Shown here one piece after another: positions 1 through 8,238 of a stretch of 64,000 nt of DNA. The stretch is from Alphaproteobacteria bacterium (GTDB lineage: Bacteria > Pseudomonadota > Alphaproteobacteria > Ferrovibrionales > Ferrovibrionaceae): NCBI GenBank assembly GCA_017307375.1, contig JAFKFH010000003.1, positions 434,001 through 498,000 on the forward strand, read 5' to 3'. The notes under the pieces are model-generated. The model was not told the origin of the DNA and searched no databases. It saw only the letters and a program-made list of their open reading frames with translations. Made by a program: the position numbers and the translations under genes. Within the stretch, counting starts at the first letter, position 1, and each line of letters begins with the position of its first letter.

Positions 1-2
1 CG

Positions 3-92
3 ACGCTGCTGGCCCAGCCCGGTCCCGACGGGACCTATCGCTGGGACATCGTCATGCAGGGCGACAACGAGACGGTGTTCTTCGACGTCTGA
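3..92 (+). CDS. C-terminal end of a probable ABC transporter substrate-binding protein (5' cut by window)
   Basis: Only the last 29 codons are present. The frame is open from base 3 to a TGA at 90-92. It is followed after 13 bp by the ATG of a LivH-type permease with a good ribosome binding site. The tail reads as a mixed polar/aromatic segment (YRWDIVMQGDNETVFFDV). In this gene order the position just before livH is normally the periplasmic binding protein of a branched-chain-amino-acid-type importer. The identity is inferred from position, because the visible residues carry no diagnostic motif. Confidence 0.5.
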   Translation, partial: TLLAQPGPDGTYRWDIVMQGDNETVFFDV

Positions 93-105
93 CGGGGAGA
101 AGGGC

Positions 106-969
106 ATGCTGCTCAGCCTGGCCAACATACTGTTCAACGGCGTCGCCTACGGGATGCTGTTGTTCCTGATCGCGGTCGGGCTGTCGGTGACGATGGGCCT
201 GATGGGTTTCGCCAATCTGGCCCATGGCGCCTTCGCGATGCTCGGCGGCTATGTCACCGCGACGCTGATGGCGAAGGCCGGATGGCCGTTCTTCGCCACC
301 CTGCCCGCGGCCTTCGTGCTGGTCGCGCTGGCCAGCCTCGTGCTCGAGCGCGCGCTCTACCGCCGGCTCTACCGCGCCGGCGAACTCGACCAGGTCCTGC
401 TGACCATCGGCGTCGTGTTCATGGCGGTCGCCGGCGCCACCTTCGTCTGGGGGCCGAGCCAGGCCCCGATCCGGGTGCCTGCCTATCTGACCGGCACCGT
501 CGCGATCGGCCCGTTCGACTGGGGCGTTTACCGCCTGTTCCTGATCGCGATGGGGGCGCTGGTCACCCTGGCGCTGATCGTCGGCCTCGAACGCACGCGC
601 TTCGGCGCGATGATCCGCGCCGCGGTCGACAATCCGCGCATGGCCACCGGCCTCGGCATCAATGTCGACCGCGTCTTCTCGATCACCTTCATGCTGGGCT
701 CGGGCCTCGCCGGGCTCGGCGGCGCGCTCGGCGTCAACCTGATCGGCCTCGATCCGTCCTTCCCGATCAAGTACCTGGTCTACTTCCTGATCGTCGTCGC
801 CGTCGGCGGCCTCGGCTCGATCAAGGGGTCGCTGATCGCGGCGATCGTGCTGGGCGTCTGCGACGTCGCCGGCAAGTACTACCTGCCCGATACCGGGGCC
901 TTCATCATCTATGTCATCATGGTCTCGCTGCTGCTGTGGCGGCCGCTCGGCCTGTTCGGGCGGCGGTGA
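106..969 (+). CDS. livH: branched-chain amino acid-type ABC transporter permease (LivH family)
   Basis: This is an inner-membrane permease of 287 residues, the usual length for LivH. The protein is almost wholly hydrophobic. It carries the early LivH-type segment GLSVTMGLMGFANLAHGAF (residues about 25-45) and ends in LLLWRPLGLFGRR, the typical LivH terminus. The ATG at 106 has GGAGAAGG just upstream. It is the first complete gene of a run (livH, livM, livG, livF, pcaB, pcaD, pcaC) with gaps of only a few bases. The transported solute is therefore more likely an aromatic acid or ring-cleavage intermediate than an amino acid. That substrate assignment is inference. Confidence 0.9.
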   Translation: MLLSLANILFNGVAYGMLLFLIAVGLSVTMGLMGFANLAHGAFAMLGGYVTATLMAKAGWPFFATLPAAFVLVALASLVLERALYRRLYRAGELDQVLLTIGVVFMAVAGATFVWGPSQAPIRVPAYLTGTVAIGPFDWGVYRLFLIAMGALVTLALIVGLERTRFGAMIRAAVDNPRMATGLGINVDRVFSITFMLGSGLAGLGGALGVNLIGLDPSFPIKYLVYFLIVVAVGGLGSIKGSLIAAIVLGVCDVAGKYYLPDTGAFIIYVIMVSLLLWRPLGLFGRR

Positions 970-974
970 CGGAA

Positions 975-1997
975 ATGACGATGACCGCAACCACCGACCG
1001 CACCCTGCCGGACCCGGCCGACCGCCGCGCCGCCGCCCACGCCTTCATCGCCGGCCAGGCCCGCTGGCGCTGGCCCGAGGCGGTATTCTGGCTGGTCGCG
1101 GCCGCGTCGCTCGTGATCTTCCCGCACAGCCTGGTGCTGGCCGCGCAGGTCCTGATCGCCGGGCTGTTCGCGCTGTCGCTCGACCTGATCCTCGGCCTCG
1201 GCGGCATCGTCTCGCTGGGCCATGCGGCCTTCTTCGGCCTCGGCGCCTACACCGCCGGGCTGCTTGCCGCCCACGGCTGGAACGAGCCGCTGACCGGCCT
1301 CGTCGCCGCCGGTCTCGTCGCCGGGCTGGTCGGGTTCGCCACCTCGTTCATCGTCGTGCGGCTGAAGGGCATCGCGCTGCTGATGGTCACCATGGGCGTG
1401 GCGCTGCTGCTGCACGAGGTGGCGCAGAAAGCCCATGCGATCACCGGCGGCGACGACGGGCTGCAGGGCATCTCGATGGCGCCGATCCTCGGCCTGTTTT
1501 CCTTCGACCTCTACGGCCGCACCGCCTTCATCTATACCCTGGCCGTGGTCTTCGCCTGCTTCCTGGTCGCCCGCCGCCTCTACAATTCGCCGTTCGGCCT
1601 GGCCCTGAAGGGCATGCGCGAGAACGGGCGCCGGGTGCCGGCGATCGGCGGTTCGATCCGCCGCCATTCGGCGCTGATCTACACGATCGCCGCGGTGATG
1701 GCCGGCATCGCCGGCGGCCTGCTGGCCCAGACCACCGAGTTCGTCTCGGTCGAGGTGCTGGGCTTCCAGCGCTCGGCCGAGGTGCTGATCATGCTGGTGC
1801 TGGGTGGGGCCGGGCTGCTCTATGGCGGTTTCGTCGGGGCCGCGGTGTTCCTGGTCGCGCGCCAGATCCTGTCCGGCATCGACCAGACCTACTGGTTCTT
1901 CTGGCTCGGGCTGATGCTGGTGCTGGTCGTGCTGTTCGCGCGCAACGGCCTGCTCGGCGGCGCCAAGGCGCTGCTGGCCCGGTGGCGGAGGGCGTGA
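975..1997 (+). CDS. livM: branched-chain amino acid-type ABC transporter permease (LivM family)
   Basis: This is the second inner-membrane permease of the importer, 340 residues. About 50 polar residues precede the first hydrophobic segment. The family stretch LSLDLILGLGGIVSLGHAAFFGLGAYTA is present near residues 65-95, and the multi-span core runs to the C-terminus. The open frame extends far upstream, but that part overlaps livH in another frame. I take the ATG at 975, 5 bp after the livH stop; a second ATG at 981 is equally possible. LivM pairs with LivH to form the channel and docks on LivG and LivF. Confidence 0.88.
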   Translation: MTMTATTDRTLPDPADRRAAAHAFIAGQARWRWPEAVFWLVAAASLVIFPHSLVLAAQVLIAGLFALSLDLILGLGGIVSLGHAAFFGLGAYTAGLLAAHGWNEPLTGLVAAGLVAGLVGFATSFIVVRLKGIALLMVTMGVALLLHEVAQKAHAITGGDDGLQGISMAPILGLFSFDLYGRTAFIYTLAVVFACFLVARRLYNSPFGLALKGMRENGRRVPAIGGSIRRHSALIYTIAAVMAGIAGGLLAQTTEFVSVEVLGFQRSAEVLIMLVLGGAGLLYGGFVGAAVFLVARQILSGIDQTYWFFWLGLMLVLVVLFARNGLLGGAKALLARWRRA

Positions 1998-1999
1998 CG

Positions 2000-2752
2000 A
2001 TGACTTCGGCCCTCCAGACCGCCGGGCTGTGCCGCAATTTCGGTGCGCTGGCCGTTACCCAGAATGTCGACTTCGTGCTGCCGGTCGGCGCCCGCCAGGC
2101 GCTGATCGGCCCGAACGGCGCCGGCAAGACCACCTTCATCAACCTGCTGACCGGGCTGTTGCAGCCTTCGGCCGGCCGGATCCGGTTGGGCGGCGAGGAC
2201 ATCACCGCGCTGGCGCCGGAAATGCGGGTCCGGCGCGGCCTGGTCCGCACCTTCCAGATCAACACGCTGTTCCCGGCGCTCACCCCGCTCGAGGCGGTGA
2301 CGCTCGCCCGGCTCGAACAGCGAGGCGCCAGCCGCCGCTGGCTCGGCGCGCTGTCGGGCCAGCGCGCCGCGATCGACGAGGCCTACGACCTGCTCGAGCG
2401 CATCGGGCTCGGCGCCGACGCACTGCAGGAAACCCGCTCGCTGCCCTACGGCAAGCAGCGCCTGCTGGAAATCGCGCTGGCGCTGGCCTGCGAGCCCCGC
2501 GTGCTGCTGCTCGACGAGCCGGCGGCCGGCGTGCCGGCCCGCGAATCGGCCGAATTGTTCGAGGTCATCGCCCGCCTGCCGCGCGACCTCTCGATCCTGT
2601 TCATCGAGCACGACATGGAACTCGTCTTCCGTTTCGCCGAGCGCATCACCGTGCTGGTCGCCGGCGCCGTGCTGACCGAGGGCACGCCGGCCGAGATCGC
2701 CAGCGACCCCCAGGTCCGCCAGGTCTATCTGGGGAGTGCCGGTCATGGCTGA
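2000..2752 (+). CDS. livG: ABC transporter ATP-binding protein (LivG family)
   Basis: This is a cytoplasmic ATPase of 250 residues. Walker A is GPNGAGKTT near residue 38, the Q-loop is in VRTFQ near residue 90, and Walker B is VLLLDEPAAGVP near residue 170. The signature is the LivG-type form LPYGKQRLLEIA rather than LSGGQ. The His switch is in FIEHDME. The ATG at 2000 lies 2 bp after livM, with GGAGGG at 1987-1992. It energises uptake through LivHM together with LivF. Confidence 0.9.
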   Translation: MTSALQTAGLCRNFGALAVTQNVDFVLPVGARQALIGPNGAGKTTFINLLTGLLQPSAGRIRLGGEDITALAPEMRVRRGLVRTFQINTLFPALTPLEAVTLARLEQRGASRRWLGALSGQRAAIDEAYDLLERIGLGADALQETRSLPYGKQRLLEIALALACEPRVLLLDEPAAGVPARESAELFEVIARLPRDLSILFIEHDMELVFRFAERITVLVAGAVLTEGTPAEIASDPQVRQVYLGSAGHG

Positions 2753-3467
2753 CGCGCTGCTGGACGTCTCCGGCCTCAATGCCGGCTATGGCGAAGCCCT
2801 GGTGCTCGAAGACGTCGCCTTCTCGATGGCCGAGGGCGAGGCGCTGGCGCTGCTCGGGCGCAACGGCGTCGGCAAGTCGACGCTGATCGCGACCCTGATG
2901 GGCCAGACCCAGCGGCGCTCGGGCACCATCCGGCTGCGCGGCCGCGGCATCGAGGCGCTGCCCGCCCATCGCCGGCCCGGCGCCGGGCTCGGCTGGGTGC
3001 CGCAGGAACGCGACATCTTCCCGTCGCTGACGGTGGAGGAGAACCTGACCGTCGCCGCCCGCCCCGGCCCCTGGGACCTCGCCCGCGTCTGGGCGCTGTT
3101 CCCCCGCCTGCAGGAGCGCCGCGCCAATCTCGGCAACCAGCTGTCGGGCGGCGAGCAGCAGATGCTGTCGATCGCCCGTGCGCTGATGCTCAATCCCGTG
3201 CTGATGCTGCTGGACGAACCGCTCGAGGGTCTGGCTCCGGTCATCGTCGAGGAACTGGCCGCCGCGATCCGCCGCATGGTCGAGGCCGAGGGCCTCGCGC
3301 TGATCCTGGTCGAGCAGCATGCGCATGTGGCGCTGGAGCTGACCTCCCGCGCGCTGGTGCTGGAGCGCGGGCGGGTGGTGCACCGCGCCGCCTCGGCCGA
3401 GCTGATCGCGGATCACGCCGCGCTCGACCGCTATATCGGCATGCGCCAGGGCCGGCAGGCGGCCTGA
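2745..3467 (+). CDS. livF: ABC transporter ATP-binding protein (LivF family)
   Basis: This is the second ATPase of the importer, 240 residues. Walker A is GRNGVGKST, the signature is the canonical LSGGEQQ, and Walker B is LMLLDEPLEGLAP followed by a Glu-rich helix. The ATG at 2745 overlaps the livG stop by 8 bp and has GGGGAG at 2731-2736, so translation is probably coupled. A GTG at 2736 is also in frame but would place the ribosome binding site inside the gene. It ends 2 bp before pcaB, which ties transporter and catabolic enzymes into one transcript. Confidence 0.9.
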   Translation: MADALLDVSGLNAGYGEALVLEDVAFSMAEGEALALLGRNGVGKSTLIATLMGQTQRRSGTIRLRGRGIEALPAHRRPGAGLGWVPQERDIFPSLTVEENLTVAARPGPWDLARVWALFPRLQERRANLGNQLSGGEQQMLSIARALMLNPVLMLLDEPLEGLAPVIVEELAAAIRRMVEAEGLALILVEQHAHVALELTSRALVLERGRVVHRAASAELIADHAALDRYIGMRQGRQAA

Positions 3468-3469
3468 CG

Positions 3470-4804
3470 ATGGATCGCCTGCTCGATCCGCTGTTCGGCG
3501 TCGGTGCCGTCGATGCCGCCTTCGCCGACCTGGCCCGGCTGCAGGGCATGCTGGATTTCGAGGCGGCGCTGGCCCGGGCCGAGGCGCGGCTGGGCCTCAT
3601 TCCCGAACGGGCGGTCGCGATCATCCAGGCCGCCTGCGATGCCCGCCGCTTCGATCTCGACGCGCTCGGCCGCGAGGCGGCAGCGGCCGGCAACCCGGCG
3701 ATCCCGATGGTCAAGGCGCTGACCGCGCGGGTCAAGGCGGCCGATCCCGAGGCCGCGCGCTACGTCCATTGGGGCGCGACCAGCCAGGATGCGATGGATA
3801 CCGGGCTGGTGCTCCAGCTGCGCGTCGCCATCGAATACCTGCAGGGCGACCTGGCCCGGCTGGCCGAGGCGCTCGCGCTGCTCGCGCGCGACCATCGCCG
3901 CACCGCCCTGGCCGGGCGCACCTGGCTGCAGCAGGCGCTGCCGACCACGCTGGGACGCAAGGCGGCCGGCTGGCTCGACGCCGTCACCCGCCAGCGCGCG
4001 CGGCTCGGGGAATTGCGGCCGCGGCTGATGGTCGTGCAGTTCGGCGGCGCCGCCGGCACGCTCGCCGCCCTGGGGGAACACGGCATGGACGTCGCCGCCG
4101 CGCTGGCGGCCGAACTGCATCTTGCCGCGCCCGCCCTGCCCTGGCATGCCGAACGCGACCGGGTGGTCGAATTCGGCTGCTGGTGCGGCATGACCGTCGG
4201 CACGGTGGCCAAGATCGCCCGCGACATCGCGCTGATGATGCAGACCGAGATCGCCGAGACCTTCGAGCCGACCGGCCACGGCCGCGGCGGTTCGTCGACC
4301 ATGCCGCACAAGCGCAACCCGGTCGGCGCCGCCGTCGTGCTGTCCGCCGCCCATCGCGCGCCCGGCCTGGTCGCCACGCTGGTCGGGGCGATGCCGCAGG
4401 AACACGAACGCGGCCTCGGCGGCTGGCATGCCGAATGGACGGCGCTGCCCGATCTGGTGCGGCTCACCGCCGGCGCGCTCAAGGTCACCGCCGACACCGT
4501 CGCTGGTCTCGAGGTGCGGCCCGAGCGGATGCGTGAGAACCTCGATGTCACCGACGGCCTGTTGATGGCCGAGGCGGTGATGATGGCGCTGGCCGACCGC
4601 CTCGGGCGTCTTGCCGCCCACGAGCGGGTCGAGGCCGCCTGCAAGAAGGCCGTCTCGCAAGGCCGCTCGCTACGCGACGTGCTGGCCGACGAGGCCGACA
4701 TCGCCGGGGCGGTCGATCTCGACGCCTTGTTCGACCCGCTGGGTTATGTGGGCACGGTCGACCGCATGATCGACGCAGCCCTTGCCCGCCACCATCAGGA
4801 TTGA
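3470..4804 (+). CDS. pcaB: 3-carboxy-cis,cis-muconate cycloisomerase
   Basis: This cytoplasmic enzyme of the protocatechuate branch lactonises 3-carboxy-cis,cis-muconate to 4-carboxymuconolactone. It has 444 residues and belongs to the fumarase/aspartase superfamily. The superfamily signature GSSTMPHKRNP is near residue 275, and the conserved YVHWGATSQDAMDTG is near residues 98-112. The assignment to pcaB rather than argininosuccinate or adenylosuccinate lyase rests on its neighbours pcaD and pcaC and on overall sequence character. It starts 2 bp after livF. Confidence 0.9.
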   Translation: MDRLLDPLFGVGAVDAAFADLARLQGMLDFEAALARAEARLGLIPERAVAIIQAACDARRFDLDALGREAAAAGNPAIPMVKALTARVKAADPEAARYVHWGATSQDAMDTGLVLQLRVAIEYLQGDLARLAEALALLARDHRRTALAGRTWLQQALPTTLGRKAAGWLDAVTRQRARLGELRPRLMVVQFGGAAGTLAALGEHGMDVAAALAAELHLAAPALPWHAERDRVVEFGCWCGMTVGTVAKIARDIALMMQTEIAETFEPTGHGRGGSSTMPHKRNPVGAAVVLSAAHRAPGLVATLVGAMPQEHERGLGGWHAEWTALPDLVRLTAGALKVTADTVAGLEVRPERMRENLDVTDGLLMAEAVMMALADRLGRLAAHERVEAACKKAVSQGRSLRDVLADEADIAGAVDLDALFDPLGYVGTVDRMIDAALARHHQD

Positions 4805-4814
4805 GGGGAACCCG

Positions 4815-5609
4815 ATGACCCAGTTCGTCGACGTCGACGGCATCCGCCTGCATGTCCGGCTCGATGGTCCGGAAGCTGCGCCGCCGCTGGTGCTGGCCAA
4901 TTCGCTCGGCACCGACCTGACCATGTGGGATCCGCAGGTTCAGGCGCTGGCGCGCACGCACCGCCTGATCCGCTTCGATACCCGCGGCCACGGCAAGTCG
5001 GCGGTACCGCCGGGGCCTTATGCGGTGCCCGCCCTGGCCCGGGACGTGCTGGGGCTCGTCGGCCGGCTCGGCTATGACCGCGTCGATTTCTGCGGCCTGT
5101 CGCTCGGCGGCATGATCGGCCTCTATCTCGCCCGCACCGCGCCGGATCGCATCGGCCGCGTCGCGCTGTGCAATACGGCGGCGCTGATCGGCCCGGCGAC
5201 GGTGTGGGATACCCGCATCAAGACGGTGAACGAGACTGGCATGGCGGCGATCGCCGCCGGCGTCATCGACCGCTGGTTCACCAAGGGCTTCCAGGAACGG
5301 GATCCGGCGGCCGTCGCCCGGGTGCGCGACGTCATGCTCGGCACCGATCCGGCAGGTTATACCGCCGCCTGCGCCGCGGTGCGCGACATGGATCAGCGCG
5401 CGGGCCTCGCCGAGGTGCGCTGCCCCGCGCTGGTGATCGTCGGCGAGCACGACCTCGCCACCACCCCGGCGCAGGGCGAGGAACTGGCGGCCGGCATCGC
5501 CGGCGCCCGGCTCGTGCGCCTCGACGCCGCCCATATCTCCAACATCGAGCAGCCCGCCGCCTTCACCGCGGCGGTGACGGAATTCTTCGGAGGGTCGACC
5601 CATGGATGA
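4815..5609 (+). CDS. pcaD: 3-oxoadipate enol-lactonase
   Basis: This alpha/beta hydrolase (264 residues) hydrolyses 3-oxoadipate enol-lactone to 3-oxoadipate. The nucleophile elbow GLSLGG has its Ser near residue 96. The acid Asp lies in VGEHDLATTP and the catalytic His in DAAHISNIEQP. The chosen ATG at 4815 has GAGGGGAA upstream; an in-frame GTG at 4782 lies inside pcaB and is less likely. The stop overlaps the start of pcaC by 8 bp. Together pcaB-D-C cover the steps from carboxymuconate to 3-oxoadipate, with PcaC acting between PcaB and PcaD. Confidence 0.92.
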   Translation: MTQFVDVDGIRLHVRLDGPEAAPPLVLANSLGTDLTMWDPQVQALARTHRLIRFDTRGHGKSAVPPGPYAVPALARDVLGLVGRLGYDRVDFCGLSLGGMIGLYLARTAPDRIGRVALCNTAALIGPATVWDTRIKTVNETGMAAIAAGVIDRWFTKGFQERDPAAVARVRDVMLGTDPAGYTAACAAVRDMDQRAGLAEVRCPALVIVGEHDLATTPAQGEELAAGIAGARLVRLDAAHISNIEQPAAFTAAVTEFFGGSTHG

Positions 5610-5991
5610 TCGCGAACGCTACGAAGCCGGCATGACCGTGCGCCGCGCGGTGCTCGGCGACGCCCATGTCGACCGCACCCTGACCCGGCGCAATGCGTTC
5701 AACGAAGAATTCCAGGACATGATCACGCGCTATGCCTGGGGCGAGATCTGGACCCGCCCCGGCCTGCCGCGGCACACCCGCAGCCTGATCACCCTGGCGC
5801 TGATGATCGCGCTGAACAAGCCCGAGGAATTCCAGATGCATGTGCGCGCCGCCTTCAACAACGGCGTCACCCGCGACGAGATCAAGGAAGTGCTGATGCA
5901 GACGGCGATCTATGCCGGCGTGCCGGCGGCCAACGCCGCCTTCCACCAGGCCGAGCAGGTCTTCGCGGCGATGGACGCCGAGAAAAAGTGA
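5602..5991 (+). CDS. pcaC: 4-carboxymuconolactone decarboxylase
   Basis: This small all-helical enzyme (129 residues) decarboxylates 4-carboxymuconolactone to 3-oxoadipate enol-lactone. The family core RHTRSLITLALMIALNKPEEF and the later segment LMQTAIYAGVPAANAAF match the stand-alone PcaC length and layout. It lacks the CxxC of the related AhpD proteins. GGAGGG at about 5589 precedes the ATG at 5602. It is the last gene of the liv-pca run. Its TGA is immediately followed by the convergent stop of the tautomerase gene, with no base between them. Confidence 0.93.
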   Translation: MDDRERYEAGMTVRRAVLGDAHVDRTLTRRNAFNEEFQDMITRYAWGEIWTRPGLPRHTRSLITLALMIALNKPEEFQMHVRAAFNNGVTRDEIKEVLMQTAIYAGVPAANAAFHQAEQVFAAMDAEKK

Positions 5992-6336
5992 TCAGCGGCC
6001 GCCGAGCGACCAGCCGGCGGCCGGAATCTCCAGCAGCACGATGTCGAGATCGGCGCGCGGCAGGCCGTGCGCCTCGCCCACCTCGCCCAGCGCCGCCATC
6101 AGCCCGCGCTTCATCGCGTCGCTGCGGCCGGTGAACATCCGCATTTCGATCACCGTATAGCGCGGGCCGCGATCGGCCGGGCCGACGAAGCCGTCGGCAT
6201 CATGCTCGTTGACCCAGAGGCTGAAGGCGGTCGGGCGGCTGTCGAGGGCCTGGACCGCGGCCGCGCGCAGGTCGGCCAGCAGCTTGCCGCGGTCGGCGAT
6301 CCAGCCCCGGGCGGTGGTGACGACGATCTGCGGCAT
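5992..6336 (-). CDS. tautomerase superfamily protein
   Basis: This protein has 114 residues beginning MPQIVVTTARGW. After removal of Met the N-terminal Pro is exposed, which is the catalytic base of the 4-oxalocrotonate tautomerase/MIF superfamily. The length fits a fused two-unit member rather than the ~62-residue 4-OT monomer. The start at 6336 has AGAGGTAA upstream. It sits 20 bp downstream of guanine deaminase on the same strand and is probably in one transcript with it and the lipoprotein gene. The substrate is unknown. It lies beside the pca operon but is transcribed toward it, so a role in aromatic metabolism is not required. Confidence 0.75.
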   Translation of the reverse strand: MPQIVVTTARGWIADRGKLLADLRAAAVQALDSRPTAFSLWVNEHDADGFVGPADRGPRYTVIEMRMFTGRSDAMKRGLMAALGEVGEAHGLPRADLDIVLLEIPAAGWSLGGR

Positions 6337-6356
6337 CGGTTACCTCTGAATTCCGG

Positions 6357-7646
6357 TCATTGCGGCCGGCCCTGGACGTAGGTCGCCCGGACCGAGCGCT
6401 CGTCGCCGAGCGTCATCAGCACGAACAGCTCTTCCTCCAGGTCGCGTACCGTTTCCATGCGATGGGCCATCGCGCGCGTCGCCGCGGCATCGAGCACGAC
6501 GAGGTCGGCATAGGCGCCGGGCTCGATCCGGCCGATCTCGTCGACCATGCCGAGCGCCGCGGCATTGCCGCGCGTCATCTGGTCGAAGGCCCTGAGCGCC
6601 GGCAGGTTCTGGCCCTGCAGCTGCAGCACCTTGTAGCCCTCGGCCGCGGTGCGCAGCATCGAATAGCTGGTGCCGCCGCCGACATCGGTGGCCAGGCCAA
6701 TACGCAAGCGCTCGCCTTCCAGCCGGCGCCAGTCGAACAGGCCCGAGCCGATGAACAGGTTCGAGGTCGGGCAGAACACCGCGACCGAGCCGGTCTCGGC
6801 CATCCGCGCGATCTCGGCCGGCTCCAGGTGGATGCAGTGGCCGAACAGCGCGCCGGGGCCGAGCAGGCCGTGGCGGTCGTAGACGTCGAGATAGTCGCGC
6901 GCCTCGGGAAACAGCGCCTTGGTCGCGGCGATCTCGTTCAGGTTTTCCGACAGATGGGTCTGCATGTGGCAGGACGGGTGCTCGGCCATCAGCGCGCCGG
7001 CGGCGGCGAGCTCGCCCGGCGTCGAGGTGATGGCAAAGCGCGGCGTCACGGCATAGCGCTGGCGCGCCTGGCCGTGCCAGCGGGCGATCAACGCCTTGGA
7101 ATCGTCATAGGCCGCTTGCGCCGTGTCGCACAGTGCCGGCGGCGCGTTGCGGTCCATCATCACCTTGCCGGCGATCATCGCGGTGCCGCGCCGCGCCGAT
7201 TCGGTGAAGAAGGCTTCGGCCGAGGCGGCATGGACGCTGCCGTAGACCACCGCTGTCGTGGTGCCGTTGCGCAGCAGTTCGTCGAGGAAGAAGCGCGCCC
7301 CGGCGGCGGCATGGGCGGGATCGGCGTATTTCTGCTCCTCGACGAAGGTGTAGCGTTCGAGCCAGTCGAGCAGCTGGGCGCCGTAGGAGGCGATCACCTG
7401 GGTCTGCGGCAGGTGGATGTGCAGGTCGATCAGCCCGGGCAGGATCAACTGGTCGGGCCAGGCGTCGACCGTGGTGCCGGGCGGCAGGCCGCGCACGATC
7501 TCGGGCGTCGGCCCGACCGCGGCGATCCGCCCGTCGACCACATGCACGATGCCGTCGGCGATGTAGCGATAGCTGTCGCTGTCGCCCTGCCCTTCCGGCT
7601 GGCGCAGGAACGTCAGGATCCGGCCGCGGATCGCCCGCGTCGACAT
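6357..7646 (-). CDS. guaD: guanine deaminase
   Basis: This amidohydrolase (429 residues) converts guanine to xanthine and ammonia in purine salvage or breakdown. Metal-binding and substrate motifs are in order: PGLIDLHIHLPQ (HxH), the segment LLDWLERYTFVEEQKY typical of guanine deaminase, HMQTHLSEN, GHCIHLE and ATDVGGG. The C-terminal strand carries the usual GAYADLVVLD. The ATG at 7646 is 5 bp from the stop of the upstream lipoprotein gene. No other purine catabolic gene is present in the window. Confidence 0.92.
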   Translation of the reverse strand: MSTRAIRGRILTFLRQPEGQGDSDSYRYIADGIVHVVDGRIAAVGPTPEIVRGLPPGTTVDAWPDQLILPGLIDLHIHLPQTQVIASYGAQLLDWLERYTFVEEQKYADPAHAAAGARFFLDELLRNGTTTAVVYGSVHAASAEAFFTESARRGTAMIAGKVMMDRNAPPALCDTAQAAYDDSKALIARWHGQARQRYAVTPRFAITSTPGELAAAGALMAEHPSCHMQTHLSENLNEIAATKALFPEARDYLDVYDRHGLLGPGALFGHCIHLEPAEIARMAETGSVAVFCPTSNLFIGSGLFDWRRLEGERLRIGLATDVGGGTSYSMLRTAAEGYKVLQLQGQNLPALRAFDQMTRGNAAALGMVDEIGRIEPGAYADLVVLDAAATRAMAHRMETVRDLEEELFVLMTLGDERSVRATYVQGRPQ

Positions 7647-7651
7647 GGCGT

Positions 7652-8068
7652 TCAGCCCCCGACCAGCTTCAGGCAGCGCGCGACGGTGGCGCCGCAGGCG
7701 TCGAGATTGGGTCGCCCCGTCTCGGTCCGCCCGCGCATGCGCAGCTGGACCACCTTGCCGCCGCGCAGCACGAAGGTGGTTTCGCAGACCCGGTAGTATT
7801 CGTAGGTCGGCTGGGGCTGGGCCATGCCGATCGGGTTGGGCCGGGCCGGGGTTTCGACCGTCAGTTCCCGCGTCGTCTCGCGCGGATAGACCAGCAGGCG
7901 GTTGCCGCCGTCGATCAGCCGCTGGTCGGGCTGGCCGGCACAGGCCAGCACCTGGTCCTCGGTCAGGCCGATCAGCGATTTCTGGGCGGCCTCGGCCATC
8001 TCGGTCTGCCGCGACGCGCAGGCGGCGACCAGGGGCAGCAGCAGCAGGGTAATGAGCGCACGGGTCAT
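7652..8068 (-). CDS. small outer-membrane-type lipoprotein, function unknown
   Basis: This protein has 138 residues with a lipoprotein signal: a hydrophobic segment LITLLLLPLVAAC with a lipobox (LVAAC) near residues 13-17. Past the Cys, the motif GLTEDQVLACAGQPDQR resembles the GMTxxQVxxxLGxP element of SmpA/BamE-type lipoproteins. The rest predicts beta strands (YEYYRVCETTFVLRGGKVVQL). The BamE-like resemblance is weak and covers only that motif. It lies just upstream of guaD with a 5-bp gap; whether the two functions are linked is unclear. Confidence 0.75.
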   Translation of the reverse strand: MTRALITLLLLPLVAACASRQTEMAEAAQKSLIGLTEDQVLACAGQPDQRLIDGGNRLLVYPRETTRELTVETPARPNPIGMAQPQPTYEYYRVCETTFVLRGGKVVQLRMRGRTETGRPNLDACGATVARCLKLVGG

Positions 8069-8238
8069 GGCCTGAGACTGGCCGAGGCCTGCGGCCCCGT
8101 CAAATCCTTACCCCCGCCTCATGCGCGACGCGCATGGCCGGACTGCGCGGCAACCGGTGGCGGGCGGCGGCCTGATCGGCCACACTGCCGCCCCATAATG
8201 CCGAACCAGTCGCTTCAGGGATCCAAGGAAACGTCCGC

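Noticed and set aside
8069-8238. Intergenic stretch between the lipoprotein and MFS genes as a small RNA
   Set aside because: No terminator, conserved fold or promoter pair is visible.
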